Source of the DNA: Apostichopus japonicus
Lineage: Eukaryota > Echinodermata > Holothuroidea > Aspidochirotida > Stichopodidae
Assembly (NCBI RefSeq): GCF_037975245.1
Contig: NC_092582.1
Span: forward strand, 12,832,077 to 12,896,076
Reading direction: 5' to 3'
Length of the DNA stretch: 64,000 nucleotides
Made by a program: the position numbers and the translations under genes. Of this stretch, positions 40,286-53,528 are shown in pieces; position 1 is the first letter of the stretch, and each line of letters begins with the position of its first letter. A model generated the notes under the pieces. The model saw only the letters and a program-made list of their open reading frames with translations, searched no databases and had not been told where the DNA came from.

Positions 40286-41247
40286 TACAAGACGGCCATT
40301 GCTAGGCTGATATACTACATTGCACAAACAAGCGATAGCCCCCCCCCCCCCCCCACTCAAATTCGGGTTAAGTTTTTTTCCTAATTTGTAGGAATTTGAA
40401 TGATGATGTCGCAACAAGATATTTATAGAAAGTTTGACGTTATAACTTGTTGTCTGTAGAAGAACGTCTCCTTGGAGGCATTTACGATGAAAATCATGAG
40501 TAAAATTAATCTTTCAAGGAAGTTTTGTGTACGTGCCAATGCAATTGCGTACAAAGCAATGACAGGACAAAAAGGTACCTCAATATTCAGAAAATCTTAC
40601 AAGGCCTGTCATTGGAGATTGAAATTTACGAGCCTAAATGTTGTCCAATCAGCTTGATTATTATATCTATGGAAACGCAAGTGTGTCTTCTGACGTATTC
40701 CAAACAGAGGAAATATTGATTTTTTAATTTTTTAAATATTTTTTATTAAAGCGTGATAATCTTAATTTGAAATGAAATACCCCTAGTGGATGCTCGGATT
40801 ACTATCTATGGACTGAGTAGGCCTAATTGAATCGGCGAGGAGAGACTTAAAACTGTCAGTAAAGTCATCCTCTTTAAATGACATTCTACGAAGTTAACCA
40901 GCCTCTTTATCACTACGACTTAAAAGTATACTTAGTGGTTGACGAGATGGATTTACTCAAAGAAAGGAGAAAGTTAATCAGGATGATAACGGTTGAGATA
41001 TGACCCGACAGAGGAAGAGGTAGCCTAACACAGTGTAGGCTATAGCACAGGGCAACGCTTGAGTGGCGTTCTTATATCCTTATACGTACTGCATATGGAG
41101 GAGCTCGTTAAAGGAATTGTTATACTGTAGGGTCGAGCGAGGTTCTCGGAATTAAGATCTGGGCGGGCGACACGGTCGTGGATTCACAAGTTAACACTCA
41201 GTAATGAATAACGAAGATGAACAAAGGAATAATATTAGTCTCAACTT

Positions 41248-41490
<243 letters not shown>

Positions 41491-41925
41491 CGACTTATAA
41501 TGCGCACACACCACTGAAAGAATGTTCATGGCGCAATTGACAATTAGAAATGATACAAATAATACAAAATAATACAAAACAATGACAGAAGAAAAACTTA
41601 ATGGTTCAAGATTGTATAAAGGCTTTTATCATTAAGTGGAATTTGATGCTCTTCTTAAAGTAAGAGAGAGTAGCTGCTTGTCTGATTTTTAAGGGGAGTT
41701 GGTTCCATAAGCGAGGGGCAGAAACAATAAATGAGGCTACCCCCCCCCCAAGAATGTTTGGACTTAATTTCAGATAATAAAAATTGAGAGCTGGATCTTA
41801 GATTACGAGAGGGGACATTCGAGTGAGGCGAGAGGTACCTGGTCGTTGGACCCTCGTTAAACCATGGAGGCAAAACAGATTTACCTCCATGGTTAAACAA
41901 AGTAAAGAGGAACTTGAATTACAAA
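41491..41925 (-). pseudogene. C-terminal ORF2 remnant and 3' UTR of a second LINE
   Basis: On the minus strand a frame runs NVPSRNLRSSSQFLLSEIK then, after a shift at the G-homopolymer 41741-41750, continues ASFIVSAPRLWNQLPLKIRQ and SYFKKSIKFHLM before a stop near 41618. This is the standard C-terminal signature of CR1/Jockey-type LINE reverse-transcriptase ORFs (APRLWNSLPL…FKxxLKxHL). It differs from the LINE at 34081-38491. A ~125-bp AT-rich 3' UTR follows and then the (ATT)n tail. Confidence 0.8.
41856..41897. repeat. Imperfect 42-bp hairpin
   Basis: GTTAAACCATGGAGGCAAA pairs with TTTACCTCCATGGTTAAAC at 17 of 19 positions around a 4-base loop. It lies within the upstream part of the LINE remnant. 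Confidence 0.75.
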
Positions 41926-42030
41926 GATAACAGAGAATACTCTATACTGAAAAACTTAACATTTACAAAACAAAAAGAAATATTGACAGATATTGACAGT
42001 ATCTGAGAATACCTCTTACATTATGAAGGG

Positions 42031-42061
42031 GTATTTCTGTCCCTAATAGGGACAGAAATAC
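42031..42061. repeat. Perfect 31-base hairpin
   Basis: Arms of 15 bases (GTATTTCTGTCCCTA and its exact complement) around a single A. Its origin is unknown. Confidence 0.9.
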
Positions 42062-43142
42062 ATCCGAGGATCAATTCATAACGGGAACAGGTTTTGTTTT
42101 GGAATAATATATATATATAAACTTCAAATGAAGTTCTTTCCGAATTTTGTAACAAACCACATTCATATATAAGACGAATCTTTGAATTAATATAAATTTA
42201 GTGTACACTTTCACTGTAACTTCGTTATATGCTTGCGTCTTCGCTTTTAATGCTTAATAAAAACTCCGGATAATGTTTGCGGCATTTTGGTTCACATAAA
42301 GTCGAAATAAAATTAGTACAAAGATAAAAAACAACAGTAAAAACATAAGACAGCAAATGGCTTAATGAAAAGAAAACCCTCAGAAATTGCACTTAAAGAT
42401 AATGCTAGTTTATATCAGATAATGCAAGCTACTTCGAATGCACGCATATAACCTATATTATTTTGCACAGCCTCAGTCAAACTTGTAAACAGTACGTTAC
42501 AAAGTTAATGGGACGGTGTTAAGTTTCTCGGTGACTCTTAATTGAAGATTATATATAAAACAAGACGACTTCATACCTTTTTGATAAAAATAACATAAAG
42601 AAAACCTCTTAGAAAGTGTCAAAATTATCATCCCCCTCTCTCTCTCTCATCATAAATCAGGAAAAAACTCTTAATTAAGAAAATGTGAAAACTTCAGGCC
42701 ACTTTCGCCCGCTGTGAAATTTGATCCCGATTTGACTTTCCTTTCAAAAATACCGAGTTCAGAGTCTGATGTTAATTGATTTTGGCTGTCATATTATGCA
42801 AGGATATATAAGATTGAAAATGCTCTGAAAAATATGTTTTCCTCTCTCTTTTCCTCTCTTTATGAAAGAGCTTTTGCCAAATCGGCACTTAATTTTGCAT
42901 CATCACGAAGAGCCTCTTAATTCTGAAGAAAACGTAATAAAAGTCACTTACAGGACGAATACATCTATCGTAACTGCCGAAACTTTTTATTTTCAGACAT
43001 AAAAAAGGCAATCTTCCATATCATGTAAAAAGTCGCTTTGCATTTGTTTCTAATAGAACATATATAGTTAATATGGTAAATGTGTAAAATAAGGTTATAT
43101 TCAAGGTTGACACCGATTTGGATTCTAACGGTAGGATAATTA

Positions 43143-43390
43143 GGAGTGTTAGCTCAGTGGTTAACGCCGGTGCCTTCCAATCATAATTCCCCGGTTCGAG
43201 TCACTCCCAGATTAATGTATGTCGTCCAGTTACAGAGTTGTTGACAATTGACAATTCATAATCATGGACGTTAAATATGAATGTAAGAGACCGACTTCGG
43301 TCAGCTTTGGGCTTTGATAAGCCAATGAGGCTTCTTCGCGAGTTCCTGCTTGCAGGAGGATCTAAGATAAATGCATACATACAAACATAA
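43143..43390 (+). mobile_element. tRNA-derived SINE, copy D
   Basis: Near full-length copy: GGAGTG…CACTCC head, A box TTAGCTCAGTGG, B box GGTTCGAGTCA, the three body stem-loop regions, then an ATGCATACATACA tail. It agrees closely with copy A apart from a few substitutions. Confidence 0.92.
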
Positions 43391-44785
43391 TGAAGTCATT
43401 TCATATATATAGAGAATAATTACACGGAGGAAGTGACCCAATAGTTTCTGTGTTAGTCTTAGTATGCCAGTCACTTTAATCGATGAGCCTCAGACGTTTT
43501 CATGGGTAATTTCACAACATAAAACAAATTAGCGTAGAATATAACCCAGACATATACAGAACTGTTTTTTTTTATCGGTCTACATTCATTTCGGTCATTT
43601 TTTTGCCTATATTGTACCATTTCCAGACATTCATTATACTCCTTATCGCCTCAGTAACATTCCGTAATTGTCTAAATTTCCTTTCTTGGAAAATTCCCAC
43701 CCAAAAATCATTGTCGGTCCAAATGAAAAAACGTAACATGCCGCTCGTGCTTTACAACATCAAGCGCAAAACCCTTAATTGGAGGTTATTTATATCGCTG
43801 GTTTAATCTTCAAGTCTTAAGTTAGTTATAGAAATGACGTCACTGTAGTGCCTCTAAGAGAGCTGAAGAAGACAGAACAAATTGCATTTTTGATGGATTT
43901 CTCCCCAAAAATTCAGATCTCAAGACAGAAACAAAAACTGTGTTTGTTGCTGACTAATTTATCGGAAGTTGATTCATGAGGTAAACAAACGCTTGCCCCT
44001 CCCCTCCACCCCCCCCTTCCGATACATCTCTGCGAGAAGAGAAGTCTGTAATAACGAAATTGTCATAAAACGTCTTGAAAGTGACATAACGTTGTGTAAA
44101 TTCAATGCAAGATTGTTGAAAAAGGTTTCAAATTGAATCATTTAACGTTTAATATGAAGTACCTGTCATTTAACTTCCAATTCTCTAAATATAATAGATA
44201 ACATATGGACAAATTGAAGTCATAATCAGTGAGTTTTGTGGCCATTGCTGTCAATTGTTTTTTTTTAGTACAATTTATAATAGTTTTGAAGCTTTTCCAG
44301 CGTCGTTTTCTAAGTTTTCAGAAAATTGGCCTCAGGACAACAACAAAAATCTGATAAAGGTACAGTAAGGTCGCGCGACCTGCCATCTCATATTTTTTCC
44401 CTGTTTACGGTATTTGCCAAATTCAAGCTTATACCGATGAGAGAACGCGGTTTCATGTTTGATATATTCGGCAGAAACATGGTAAAAAAATTAACATTAT
44501 TATTTAATTAATTAATTAAATTTTTTTCAAATCTAATATAATTATATAGTTTTCCTTCCTATAGAGATGCACGTATATAGGATGATTATAATTTGCGCTT
44601 TATACATTAATTATTAAAATTTGGAACGAACAAGCACATGCACTTTCATTGGACAATATCTGGAAAACGTTCGGAAGGCACCTGATACCGTACACAGAGA
44701 ACACAGGTATAGCCTACTAGTGTACCAAAGTCAAAACTGGACCGGGCTATAAATCAGTAGCATGTGCTTTTTGGATTACAGTATA
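43391..44785. other. Intergenic region, nothing recognised
   Basis: Short ORFs only, plus an AATTAATT-rich patch near 44500. Confidence 0.5.
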
Positions 44786-44790
44786 AGAAC

Positions 44791-46131
44791 CAGGGGCGTA
44801 TCCAGGATTTTCCAATAGGGGGGGCGCCAGGCATGAATGATCGCCGTCCTGGGCCGGGGATGGGTCTAAGGGGAGGGGTGTACAATTTTTGCTTTCAAAG
44901 AAGGGCTGAAATGCAAAATGGTGTCATATGCATGGGCGGCGATCCGTACTTCCGAGTGGGGGGGGGGGGATATGACCTTGTTGACTATCTAAGCGTAGCG
45001 CCACCATGGGTTGGCGCGAAGCGTACAAGAAAATTTTGGGATTAACAAACCCTCTAGATGGCCGGAAACGGCACTTCCCGAGGTTTCCAAGCGGCATATA
45101 CCCAACTTTAAAATAGGGATGTCATGTCCGAAATATCTCATAATCAGGATCCAAAATACTTTTTTTTTTAATTTCGGGTGTTATTTTGGGAAAATTGCCC
45201 CTGTCAATCTTGTTTCAGGCGCAACGTTAGAATGTTCGAGAGCCCTGTTATATTATTCGATGAAGAAAATGGCCTCATGCAGGCTATTATAGGCCTATAC
45301 ACATGCAATACACAATTACACATAGTTACATCCCTAGGTACCGATTGCTAGGGCATCCAGGTGAAACGTGTATTAAGCATTACCCTGGTTACATGAGATT
45401 CTCAGCTGTTCGAGGGAACATGTACGTGTGTAGGCCTACTATAGGGCCTATATGAATACTATGAGGGTGCATATATGTACTATATCAATACCGTGGGCGC
45501 AATAATACATTTTGTTGTTATAGGGCCAATGAAGCCTACAGTCAACTATTTTTGCTTTATAAAGACGCTTTATTTGAAAAGATCGCACTGCGTTTATGGT
45601 AGGCGAGAAATGAAGCTAAAAAAGAGCCGTACATTAACGAAGATGCATAAATGTAGGCATGAAAATATTCTTATCCCTGGCATTTGGTGGGGGGGGGATA
45701 TGGTGCATTACATCCCCTCCACCCATTTTCATGGGGGGATATATCCCCCCTCCACCCAGGATCGCCGCCCATGGCCATATGTGATCCATTTTTCGACCTT
45801 AATAATAAGCAACATTTCCAGTAAATATGGACACAAAATGCACAATTTAGTATGGCTGGCGTGTCATTTAGTGTTTATAGTGATAATACAAACACAATTA
45901 CCATCTATGTTTCTAAAACTATTATGCCGCCGAACTTCGCCAGAACCTTTTCTTGGCAAACAAAAAATAAAGCATACGGGAGGGGGGGGGGGGGTTAAGC
46001 GATCACCGACATCTCACATAAAGGTCGTCATCAATTTTTTTTTTTTTTTTTTTTGCTAAACTTTTTTTTTGGGGGTGACGGCCAATAGGGGGGGGGCGCG
46101 CGCCTGTTGCGCCCCCCTGGATACGCCCCTG
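44791..46131. mobile_element. hAT-like non-autonomous transposon, 5-bp target duplication
   Basis: Terminal inverted repeats CAGGGGCGTATCCAGG are identical at both ends. AGAAC is duplicated at 44786-44790 and 46132-46136. It has G/C-rich subterminal sequence and no transposase. ORFs of up to 194 codons inside it show no protein features that I recognise and run through repeat sequence. A second element is nested at 44931-45773. The superfamily call rests on the CAGGG-type ends. Confidence 0.85.
44931..45773. mobile_element. Nested hAT-like element, 8-bp target duplication
   Basis: Both ends carry CATGGGCGGCGATCC in inverted orientation. Flanks GTCATATG (44923-44930) and GCCATATG (45774-45781) match at 7 of 8, as expected for hAT. 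It carries one copy of the shared hairpin module at 44983-45083. Confidence 0.8.
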
Positions 46132-47192
46132 AGAACTGAGGATATGTGTTATCCCAACAAATCCAGATTGATGCATATGTTGGGATCACTCATAATCCTA
46201 ATTGCACATGCTACCGATTTAGCAGATTTATCAGCACGATCCAGTTTTTAACTGTGGTAGAAAACTTTAAGATTTACAGTATATAGTTACTGTAATCTCT
46301 GTATCAAGCGGTTGTCGGAAGACGATCGGCAAACGGTTGGAAGATGGCGGGAAAGTCATACAAAACGAATGATACCTTGCAACTTACAAAACTAATAGAT
46401 GCAATAAATAAGTTATTCGAACTTCGAAAGAAATATACGTTATTTTGTATGTGGAGAGATTAAGTCAAAGCTACGTGAATGGAAGTGAATCAAGTCTAAT
46501 ATATTCAACTGTACACAGGCGCGTATCCAGGATTTTCTAACCCGGGGGGCGCGAATTACTATCTAAGCGGAGCGCCACCATCGGTTGGCGCGGAGCGTAC
46601 AAGAAAATTTCTGGTTTTGATACCCCCAAGATCACCGGAAATGGCACTTCTCGGGCTTGAAAATGAGCAACCAGATGTACACTTTTGCCTGAGAACCAAG
46701 TATTTCCCAAAAGTTTTTTCCATCCATAACCTTTTTGAAGATTGTCACCAGTCACACATCATGTTCGACCTGATTGCATGTCCTATGGATCATTGCTTTT
46801 GTAGGTTATTCTACGTCACGGCCCACAATATCCGAAAGCCCCACTTTTCAAAGTTTTAAGCTCATTACTTGTTGAGAATTTGAAAATTCACTTTTCTCGT
46901 GAATAAACTCACTTGAAAACATACCCATAATGTTGCACAAAATTCAATCTATAGACAACCAATATAGAAAAACCTCTTTGAACCCCTAACAGACAGGTCA
47001 AAATTGAACGAGTAGAGGAAAGTATGATGAAGAATGTTGGTGAGGAAATTTTGGAAAATTCCGACACAGTTAATTTATTGGTGTAGAAATATTGCAACCT
47101 CTTATAATGGCTTTACAAAACTTGGTTGAAGGAAGAGAAAAATAGCAGATATTTCCGATATGAGGTATATCGAAACCGAACACTTCACTCAT

Positions 47193-47617
47193 AGGCGTAG
47201 GTCCCGTAGGAGGCGGGGGCTGCATCCCCCCCCCAATTGTTTTCCCATTTTTTTCGGGCACCTACTGAAAGAAAAATAAATAGCAATGAATAGCTTAAAA
47301 TGATCTCCTTGGTAATTTAAATAAAGTTGTAAGCTTGGCCGACATTACTACTGTAAAAGAGAGTTTTGACATAAATGGATCTGTATGCTTTTTCTCCATC
47401 TACATAAGACATTTGGTTGTTTACATTAGCATCCGGCGGTATACTGTGCAACTTTGACGGACCGTGAGGTACACGATGCCATACAATGTAATGACCGATC
47501 TTGTCTATATGATATTGGCATAGACATGTTGAATGCGCGTTTCGCGCGCGAAAAATTTTGGCTTTTTTTTCGGGCAAGTCATTACAGCCCCCAAATCCAA
47601 TCTGGCTCCTACGCCTT
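47193..47617. mobile_element. Possible nested TIR element
   Basis: Inverted AGGCGTAGG near both ends, each followed inward by a G/C-homopolymer and then CGGGCA or its complement beside a T/A-tract. No target duplication could be assigned. Confidence 0.45.
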
Positions 47618-47721
47618 TGACTACACACATTGACAGTTTTTGAGGCTGTACATCGTGGTACATGCATTTCAATGCTCATTGATATGATGTTATATCTGCT
47701 CTTTGCTTTACAAATTCGAAC

Positions 47722-48115
47722 AGGCGTGTAGCGAGTAATTGCCAAGGGAGGGCGAAGCCTGTAGGCAAACTATCTAAGCGAAGCGCCACCATGAGTTGGC
47801 GCGAAGCGTACAAGAAAAATTTTGGCTGAAAATGCCTCCCAGATCGCTGGAAATGACACTTCCCAGGCCTTGTAAGTTGCATCTAAGCATTGTCTATTTT
47901 GAAATTACTAGCGATGTCATAAAGAAAATTTGCTCGGGGGGGGGGGCGGTCGCCCCCTTCCCGAAATGCGTTATGTTCCCCGACGACTCGGTCGAGTTCA
48001 AGTACATTAGTGAGAGAGGAAAAACGGAAACGTCAAAAATGGAGTTGTCGGGGTAAGGGGTAGGGTGATCGGCGCACACCCCCTCCGTAATCCTTGATCT
48101 GTCACTGGCTACCCT
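47722..48115. mobile_element. Possible nested element carrying the second module copy
   Basis: Starts ACAGGCGTGTAGCGAGT and ends with the complement of ACAGGGTAGCCAGT, a plausible but imperfect inverted pair. No target duplication was found. It contains the 47769-47868 module copy. Confidence 0.35.
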
Positions 48116-48149
48116 GTGTATATAATAGGGATCTTTCTCTTCCCGAGGT

Positions 48150-48285
48150 CTTGGCTATCTTCTACTCCCTCCTTTTCTCCTTTTTCTCTCTTTTTTCTTT
48201 TTCTTTTCCCTCCTCTCCTCCTTTTCTTTTTTCTCCCTCCTTTTCCCTTTTTTCTTCTCTTTTTTTTCTCTCCTCTTTTCCTTAC
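48150..48285. repeat. Polypyrimidine (C/T) tract
   Basis: About 135 bp almost entirely C and T on the plus strand (CTCC, TTTTCT mixtures). ORFs through it are artefacts. Confidence 0.9.
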
Positions 48286-49447
48286 CCGGGGGGCGCGCGC
48301 CCCCAACGCCCCCCCTGGATACGCACCTGGTACACTACGCATGGTGCAATCATGATATCATTAATGTACAAGAACGATAGGATATATGTTGTGACTCTCG
48401 CAGTGGTGAGCAGTGACAAACTATATGTAAAACACATGATAACGCAGCTGATGGCATGTCACGCTTGGTCTTTATACGGGAAATCATTATGCTTTAAGCT
48501 ATATACCATACTTGTTTGGATAACCGCATTTACGCTTCATAGGTATTTACAGCTAGGATATCGTTGGACTGACGAACCGCGAATTATTGGAACGCGACCA
48601 AAAAGTGAGTCGCAAAAGATCTTCGGTGAGTCGCGAGATTTTGTCAGATTTTGATAGGATAATTTGTGTCCTAAAAGTTTCGCAAATTTCCTTTTAGCCA
48701 GGTTCCACAACTTACTATGATTTTTTTCCATGGTCTTTTCACATATTGTTGGCTATGTATATATGCCTAATTCATGCACTCTCCATTTCAACAACAGGTG
48801 ATGTAGTCACGCCTATCCGCAGCTATATTGTCAAAAGTGTTGCAAATATACATACATTAGTGCTTCTTCCGTTAGAAGCATGCTTATCTTGGAGCTTTGT
48901 CGTGAAGCTATTATGGAGCTATTGTTTTAGAAAACACTCACACTAAAGAGGTAAATCCATAGAAAATTATTTCCTCGGAAGATAAAAACCCGGTTTAAAT
49001 GTTACCTGAACCGATCAACAATTAAGGAAAAAACAAGAAATAAAACTTTTATTATCAATTCGTAGGTCTATTTCTGATTAACGTGCCGTATTAAAAGAAC
49101 TACGTATGTATACAAGTTACATGTTAAAGAATTGGATATGGCACCGTGTCATGACGTCATGATATGGTTGTCATAGCAATGATACATTATTAGGGCTAAG
49201 AGAAGGATCATAAACGTTGTTAAATGGTCCATTAAGTCGCAGATCCAATCCTCAATGTATTATATATGTTGATTTCCAAATTAAGCCTGCCTGCCATACA
49301 GTTTGCTCTGTACGATACTAAAGATGCTCTCACTATATAGCCTTTTATATTTGATACAGTTGGACGATGATGATGAGAAAGGTCGTATATATATACCCTG
49401 CTATATTAATAATGAAAACAGGGGCCGAGTATAAAAACAAAGACAAA

Positions 49448-49545
49448 GAAGGAAAGTAGTGGGGGGGGGGGAGGGAAAATGGACAACCAAGAAGGAAAGT
49501 AGAGGGGGGGGGGGAGGGAAAATGGACAACCAAGAAGGAAAGAAA
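49448..49545. repeat. 43-bp tandem repeat, ~2.3 copies
   Basis: Units begin GAAGGAAAGTAG at 49448, 49491 and (partial) 49534, each with a G-homopolymer and GAGGGAAAATGGACAACC. Confidence 0.93.
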
Positions 49546-49954
49546 GTGAGGGAATAGAAGGCGATTTGAGTTGTGAAGAATATTATACTACGACGCCGGG
49601 AAGTAGTTTGGAACATAAATTTAACCTGATATCTTATTGATAGAGCCTGTAGGCTTAAACGAATGGACTAATTTGTTACTTCGACGAGTCTATAGGGAGA
49701 CTTGATAATTATTACCGACTGTTGTAATCGTTTTTATAATGATGGAGGAAACAATAACCTAAAACTTTAATAGCTTCGGGTCTGATGTTGTAACCAATAT
49801 GGAAGGCAATACAATTCTAAAAATTATAGATGTTTTTGTTTTGATCCATGTGGCAATATTGCAAAGATGTTAACTAAATACAAAGTTTGTCATAAAACAT
49901 TGAGATAATTATCGCCTATTTACGCATGGAAGACATGATAATGTCCTTTGCTCG

Positions 49955-50604
49955 CAAGGGCGGCGGAACCGGGGGGGGCACAGGGGGCACGTGCCCCCCC
50001 ACTTTTCCTCAGGTTAAAAATGTGCCCTTTTTCTACATAAAAATTGAGGTGCCTCAAGTTAGCAAGAGGCCAGGGAACCAGAATGAACACTCGGGAAGGG
50101 CCGTTTCCGGCCATCTGAGGGGTTTGTAGAACCAAAAATTTTCTAGTACGCTCCGCGCCAACCGATGGTGGCGCTCCGCTCAGATAGTCGTGCATACAAC
50201 TTTGCCAATCTTGGCTACACCCGTGACTTTTAATGAATATCTGTGGATCAAACTCAAAGGTATTTCGAATGGAAAAAATTTGTTAAGATATTAACAAGAA
50301 ATAAACTCTAATTCAGAAGATTCCTACATTAGCAACTAGCATGATTTCACCTCATTTTGTCTCAAAAGAAAACTTCCTTGTTTCCCAATTTGCACATTGG
50401 ATATTGCAGTGCTAGTATGCATATTTGCCTTTAGGGGGGAGGGGGGGGGGGCGTTGATGGAGTGATGTGTATACACAAATAAGATAATACAATAAGAGTT
50501 ACAAAGGGTACTAAATATAAGGCTGCATCAGTCCAATCGAATTTCTGCAAAGTGCCCTTTGATGTCGGTGCCCCCCCAGATTAAAAGTGCTTCCGCCGCC
50601 CTTG
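49955..50604. mobile_element. hAT-like non-autonomous transposon, perfect 8-bp target duplication
   Basis: TTTGCTCG is duplicated exactly at 49947-49954 and 50605-50612. The terminal inverted repeats are CAAGGGCGGCGGAACC and CAAGGGCGGCGGAAGC. At 650 bp with no transposase it is a MITE-sized element. It contains the shared hairpin module on the minus strand (50090-50190). Confidence 0.9.
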
Positions 50605-50612
50605 TTTGCTCG

Positions 50613-53528
50613 TCAGTGCATGTACAATATTCCTGTCATGTCTCGCCGTTATGAATGCGTTGGCTAATTTATATTACATACGGTAATGTTCAATTCTTAA
50701 TAAAGCATATTCTTTGTACGTGGTGATTGACCATTCCGATTTAAAAGAGTGCACAATTCAATAAATAAGACATGTACATCGATTTATAATGGTCTTCGAC
50801 ATGTTATCAGCCTTAACAATATCTGTTTAACAGTATAGTCATGCCTACACATGCTATGCTTGATGGTACTAAAAATGAATGACGTTTATACTCATGGCAG
50901 ACGCTTATCGCATGGCAGTGAAACCATCCAGCTGTTATATTTGTATATATTATACTAATACTGCGCTGTATTTGATCCAGGCTTTAGTCGATGCCAGATA
51001 TAAAGCTTATCATTCCGTCGACTTTTTACACGCGGTCTATATGGATGACTTTGATTACAACGATTATAGCTCTAATTAATCAGAAAAAAAACTGGAAAAA
51101 GCAGTTGTGTATAGCTTTGCGTATAGCCCTTTTTTACATGAATTGAATTGATAAATATGATAATTCGGGAAAAAACGGGGGCAAAAAATGTTAACCATCC
51201 ACTGTACGTTTTTTCAATTTTTTTCCGGTCGAAAACATTGAGTTGAGAAATGTAGATAACTTTCATTCAACACATAAAACATGCCTTGGTGGACTTCGCG
51301 GAGTAACCGACAAGTGTTATAATATCCAGAGACAAAGTCTCCTCCTTTACGAGTCGAGAATAGGTAAATTTAATTCCATGCACAAATTTACAGCTTTTCA
51401 CCTTCAAATGTATAAGACACGCCAACTGAATTTAATTTTTATACAGTTTGTTATTTTCGTAATTTCCTTCCATTCTCATATAGCCTCAAACGATTGGCTC
51501 TTGATGACAATTTGAATCTATTGAAAGAAACCACAGGTTTTTCAGATTCTATAATGGCGAATCGATAACATATTATCTTTACTTATACATTTATATATGG
51601 CCTTAATTATCTACGGTAGCAGGCATATAGGCATATAGCCTATGGGCAATACCTAGTAAAGTGCACACATCATGCATCAAAGGGACTTATCTGTTTATCT
51701 AATTTAAACCATCCCACTGTTATCTTTATGCAAATTGACTGGGTTAAAATATTCTTAAGATGAGGTCATTGCTGTAAGCGGCCTATTAGGAATGAAGACA
51801 AGAACCGATGATTGCAAATTGGGAGACAATCTATCATCCTAAGGTGAATCTATCCTATTAACAAGTGCGAAAACGGAGAACTACCATATTGGTCATGTCA
51901 AAGTTCACACTATAATATTGAAACCTCGTTATCACAGTTGTATATATATATAGGCTTAATTGTAAGGATCTATCCAATAGAATGTACATTTCCATGAATG
52001 AAAAAACACAATTTCTTCGCATATATCCTTCATACAAAAGAGGGAAAAACTTCCTATGGATATTTCCCATCGAGATAGTCCGATAGAGAGGGTCCACATA
52101 GTTGGATGCAAATATCATTCATAAGCATTCATTAAGTTAAACTTATAAAAGTGTTATAAAAGTATTTAACAAAGGCTAATGACTAACAGTTTGGGTTTGG
52201 GGTTTTGGAGTTGATAAGGAGCTGGTATGGTAATAAGGTAAAACATGTGGAAAATGTGCAGGTGGGGTTAAAGGGAGCACGGAGAAAGAGTTTACGAGGG
52301 GACTGGCGAAACGAAAGGGAATTAGGGTTAATATTGTTGGGTATGTGTCTGCTATATTAATTTCACCATCTCATGTACGTGGAAGAGTGGGGGTATACAG
52401 AGGTTAACTGAAAGTCCTTTCTTGGAATCTTACATCCTTTTCTCGGGAACCAATAATTAATTTCAGCACCCATCATATTTGTCAACCCATGTAATAGAGA
52501 TGGCTGGATTTATAGTAGTAAATTTAATATAGTGTCACGACATATATAGTATAACATTATTTACAACTTAATATTACATTGGGTCGGCAGAGTTGGGTAG
52601 GATGGGGTAAGGGGGGGGGGTTGCCTGCCCGCCTCCATTTTCTGAAACATTATCTTCAAATTATACAGGATATGTGAATTCTATAAAATACTGTAAATTT
52701 TCATGTCGACGAAACAATGAATTTAACTCGTAACATTATAAAAACTCTCAAGAAAAGTATGCATATAACATTTGCCAAAAATTAATAAAATGATGATAAA
52801 TATAGTTCACGTGAGTAGTGACGTCAAACTAAAATGCAGAGCAACGCTCGATTTGGAATACGTCCCTTGTAAGAAGCTTAAACCTGCATGGTTACCTTTT
52901 GCTGTTCCTGGTTCAATTAATACATTCTGACGGTATGTGCTTCTACAAGATTGATCGAGTAAGCTCAATATCCTTGACCCGCCAAAATCAATTTCCATGT
53001 TTTCGAAGGAAAAATAATTATAGTTGCTTCTTCCCTTAAAGTAGTCTGTTTGGGATTTAGTCAAAAAATGCTCATTTGCAATCACGCTGATCATGTACAG
53101 CTATAACAATATATAGCAGTATATAGCAGTTTATAACAATATAGAGCAATAAGTTACAATGTAAACGTGTGTATGTCCTGACCTCAAACTAAGTCACCCT
53201 TCAGCAGTTTAATAAACTACCAAGTACCAATTAACGATAAAACTTACAAATTATAACTATGTCATTGATGAGACCGAAATATTGGTGAACGTTATAGCTT
53301 ACAGTATACTGAAATACAAGCCCAAGCGAATTAATTACTCTTCTTTTTGAGGGATGTGCTCTGCCGCTTTAACACGAACATTGGAAAACGCATAAAATCT
53401 GCAATTTGAACCATCTTTACAAGATATACTCATTCTGCAAACATGTAGGGACAGTTGTTTAGACTCTTTGCCAGTCATTGGTTGAAACAGCCTTTGAGTA
53501 ATGAACTCGTCTGTTAGTAAGTCTTTTA
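50613..53528. other. Intergenic region, nothing firm
   Basis: Short ORFs only. Two minus-strand frames, 52807-53094 and 53335-53559, look mildly protein-like (for example CKDGSNCRFYAFSNVRVKAA in the second), but I recognise no family and see no supporting splice structure. Confidence 0.4.

Larger units (their letters stand above)
46516..48329. mobile_element. hAT-like composite transposon, 5-bp target duplication
   Basis: Ends are CAGGCGCGTATCCAGG and CAGGTGCGTATCCAGG, inverted, with GTACA duplicated at 46511-46515 and 48330-48334. It carries two copies of the shared module (46557-46655 and 47769-47868). At least one other element appears nested in it. No transposase ORF. Confidence 0.8.

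Noticed and set aside
45475-46059. 194-codon ORF
   Set aside because: It runs through the nested and outer hAT-like element ends and homopolymers, with no recognisable domain.
48094-48654. 186-codon ORF
   Set aside because: It starts in the polypyrimidine tract and crosses the terminal repeat of the 46516-48329 element; composition explains it.
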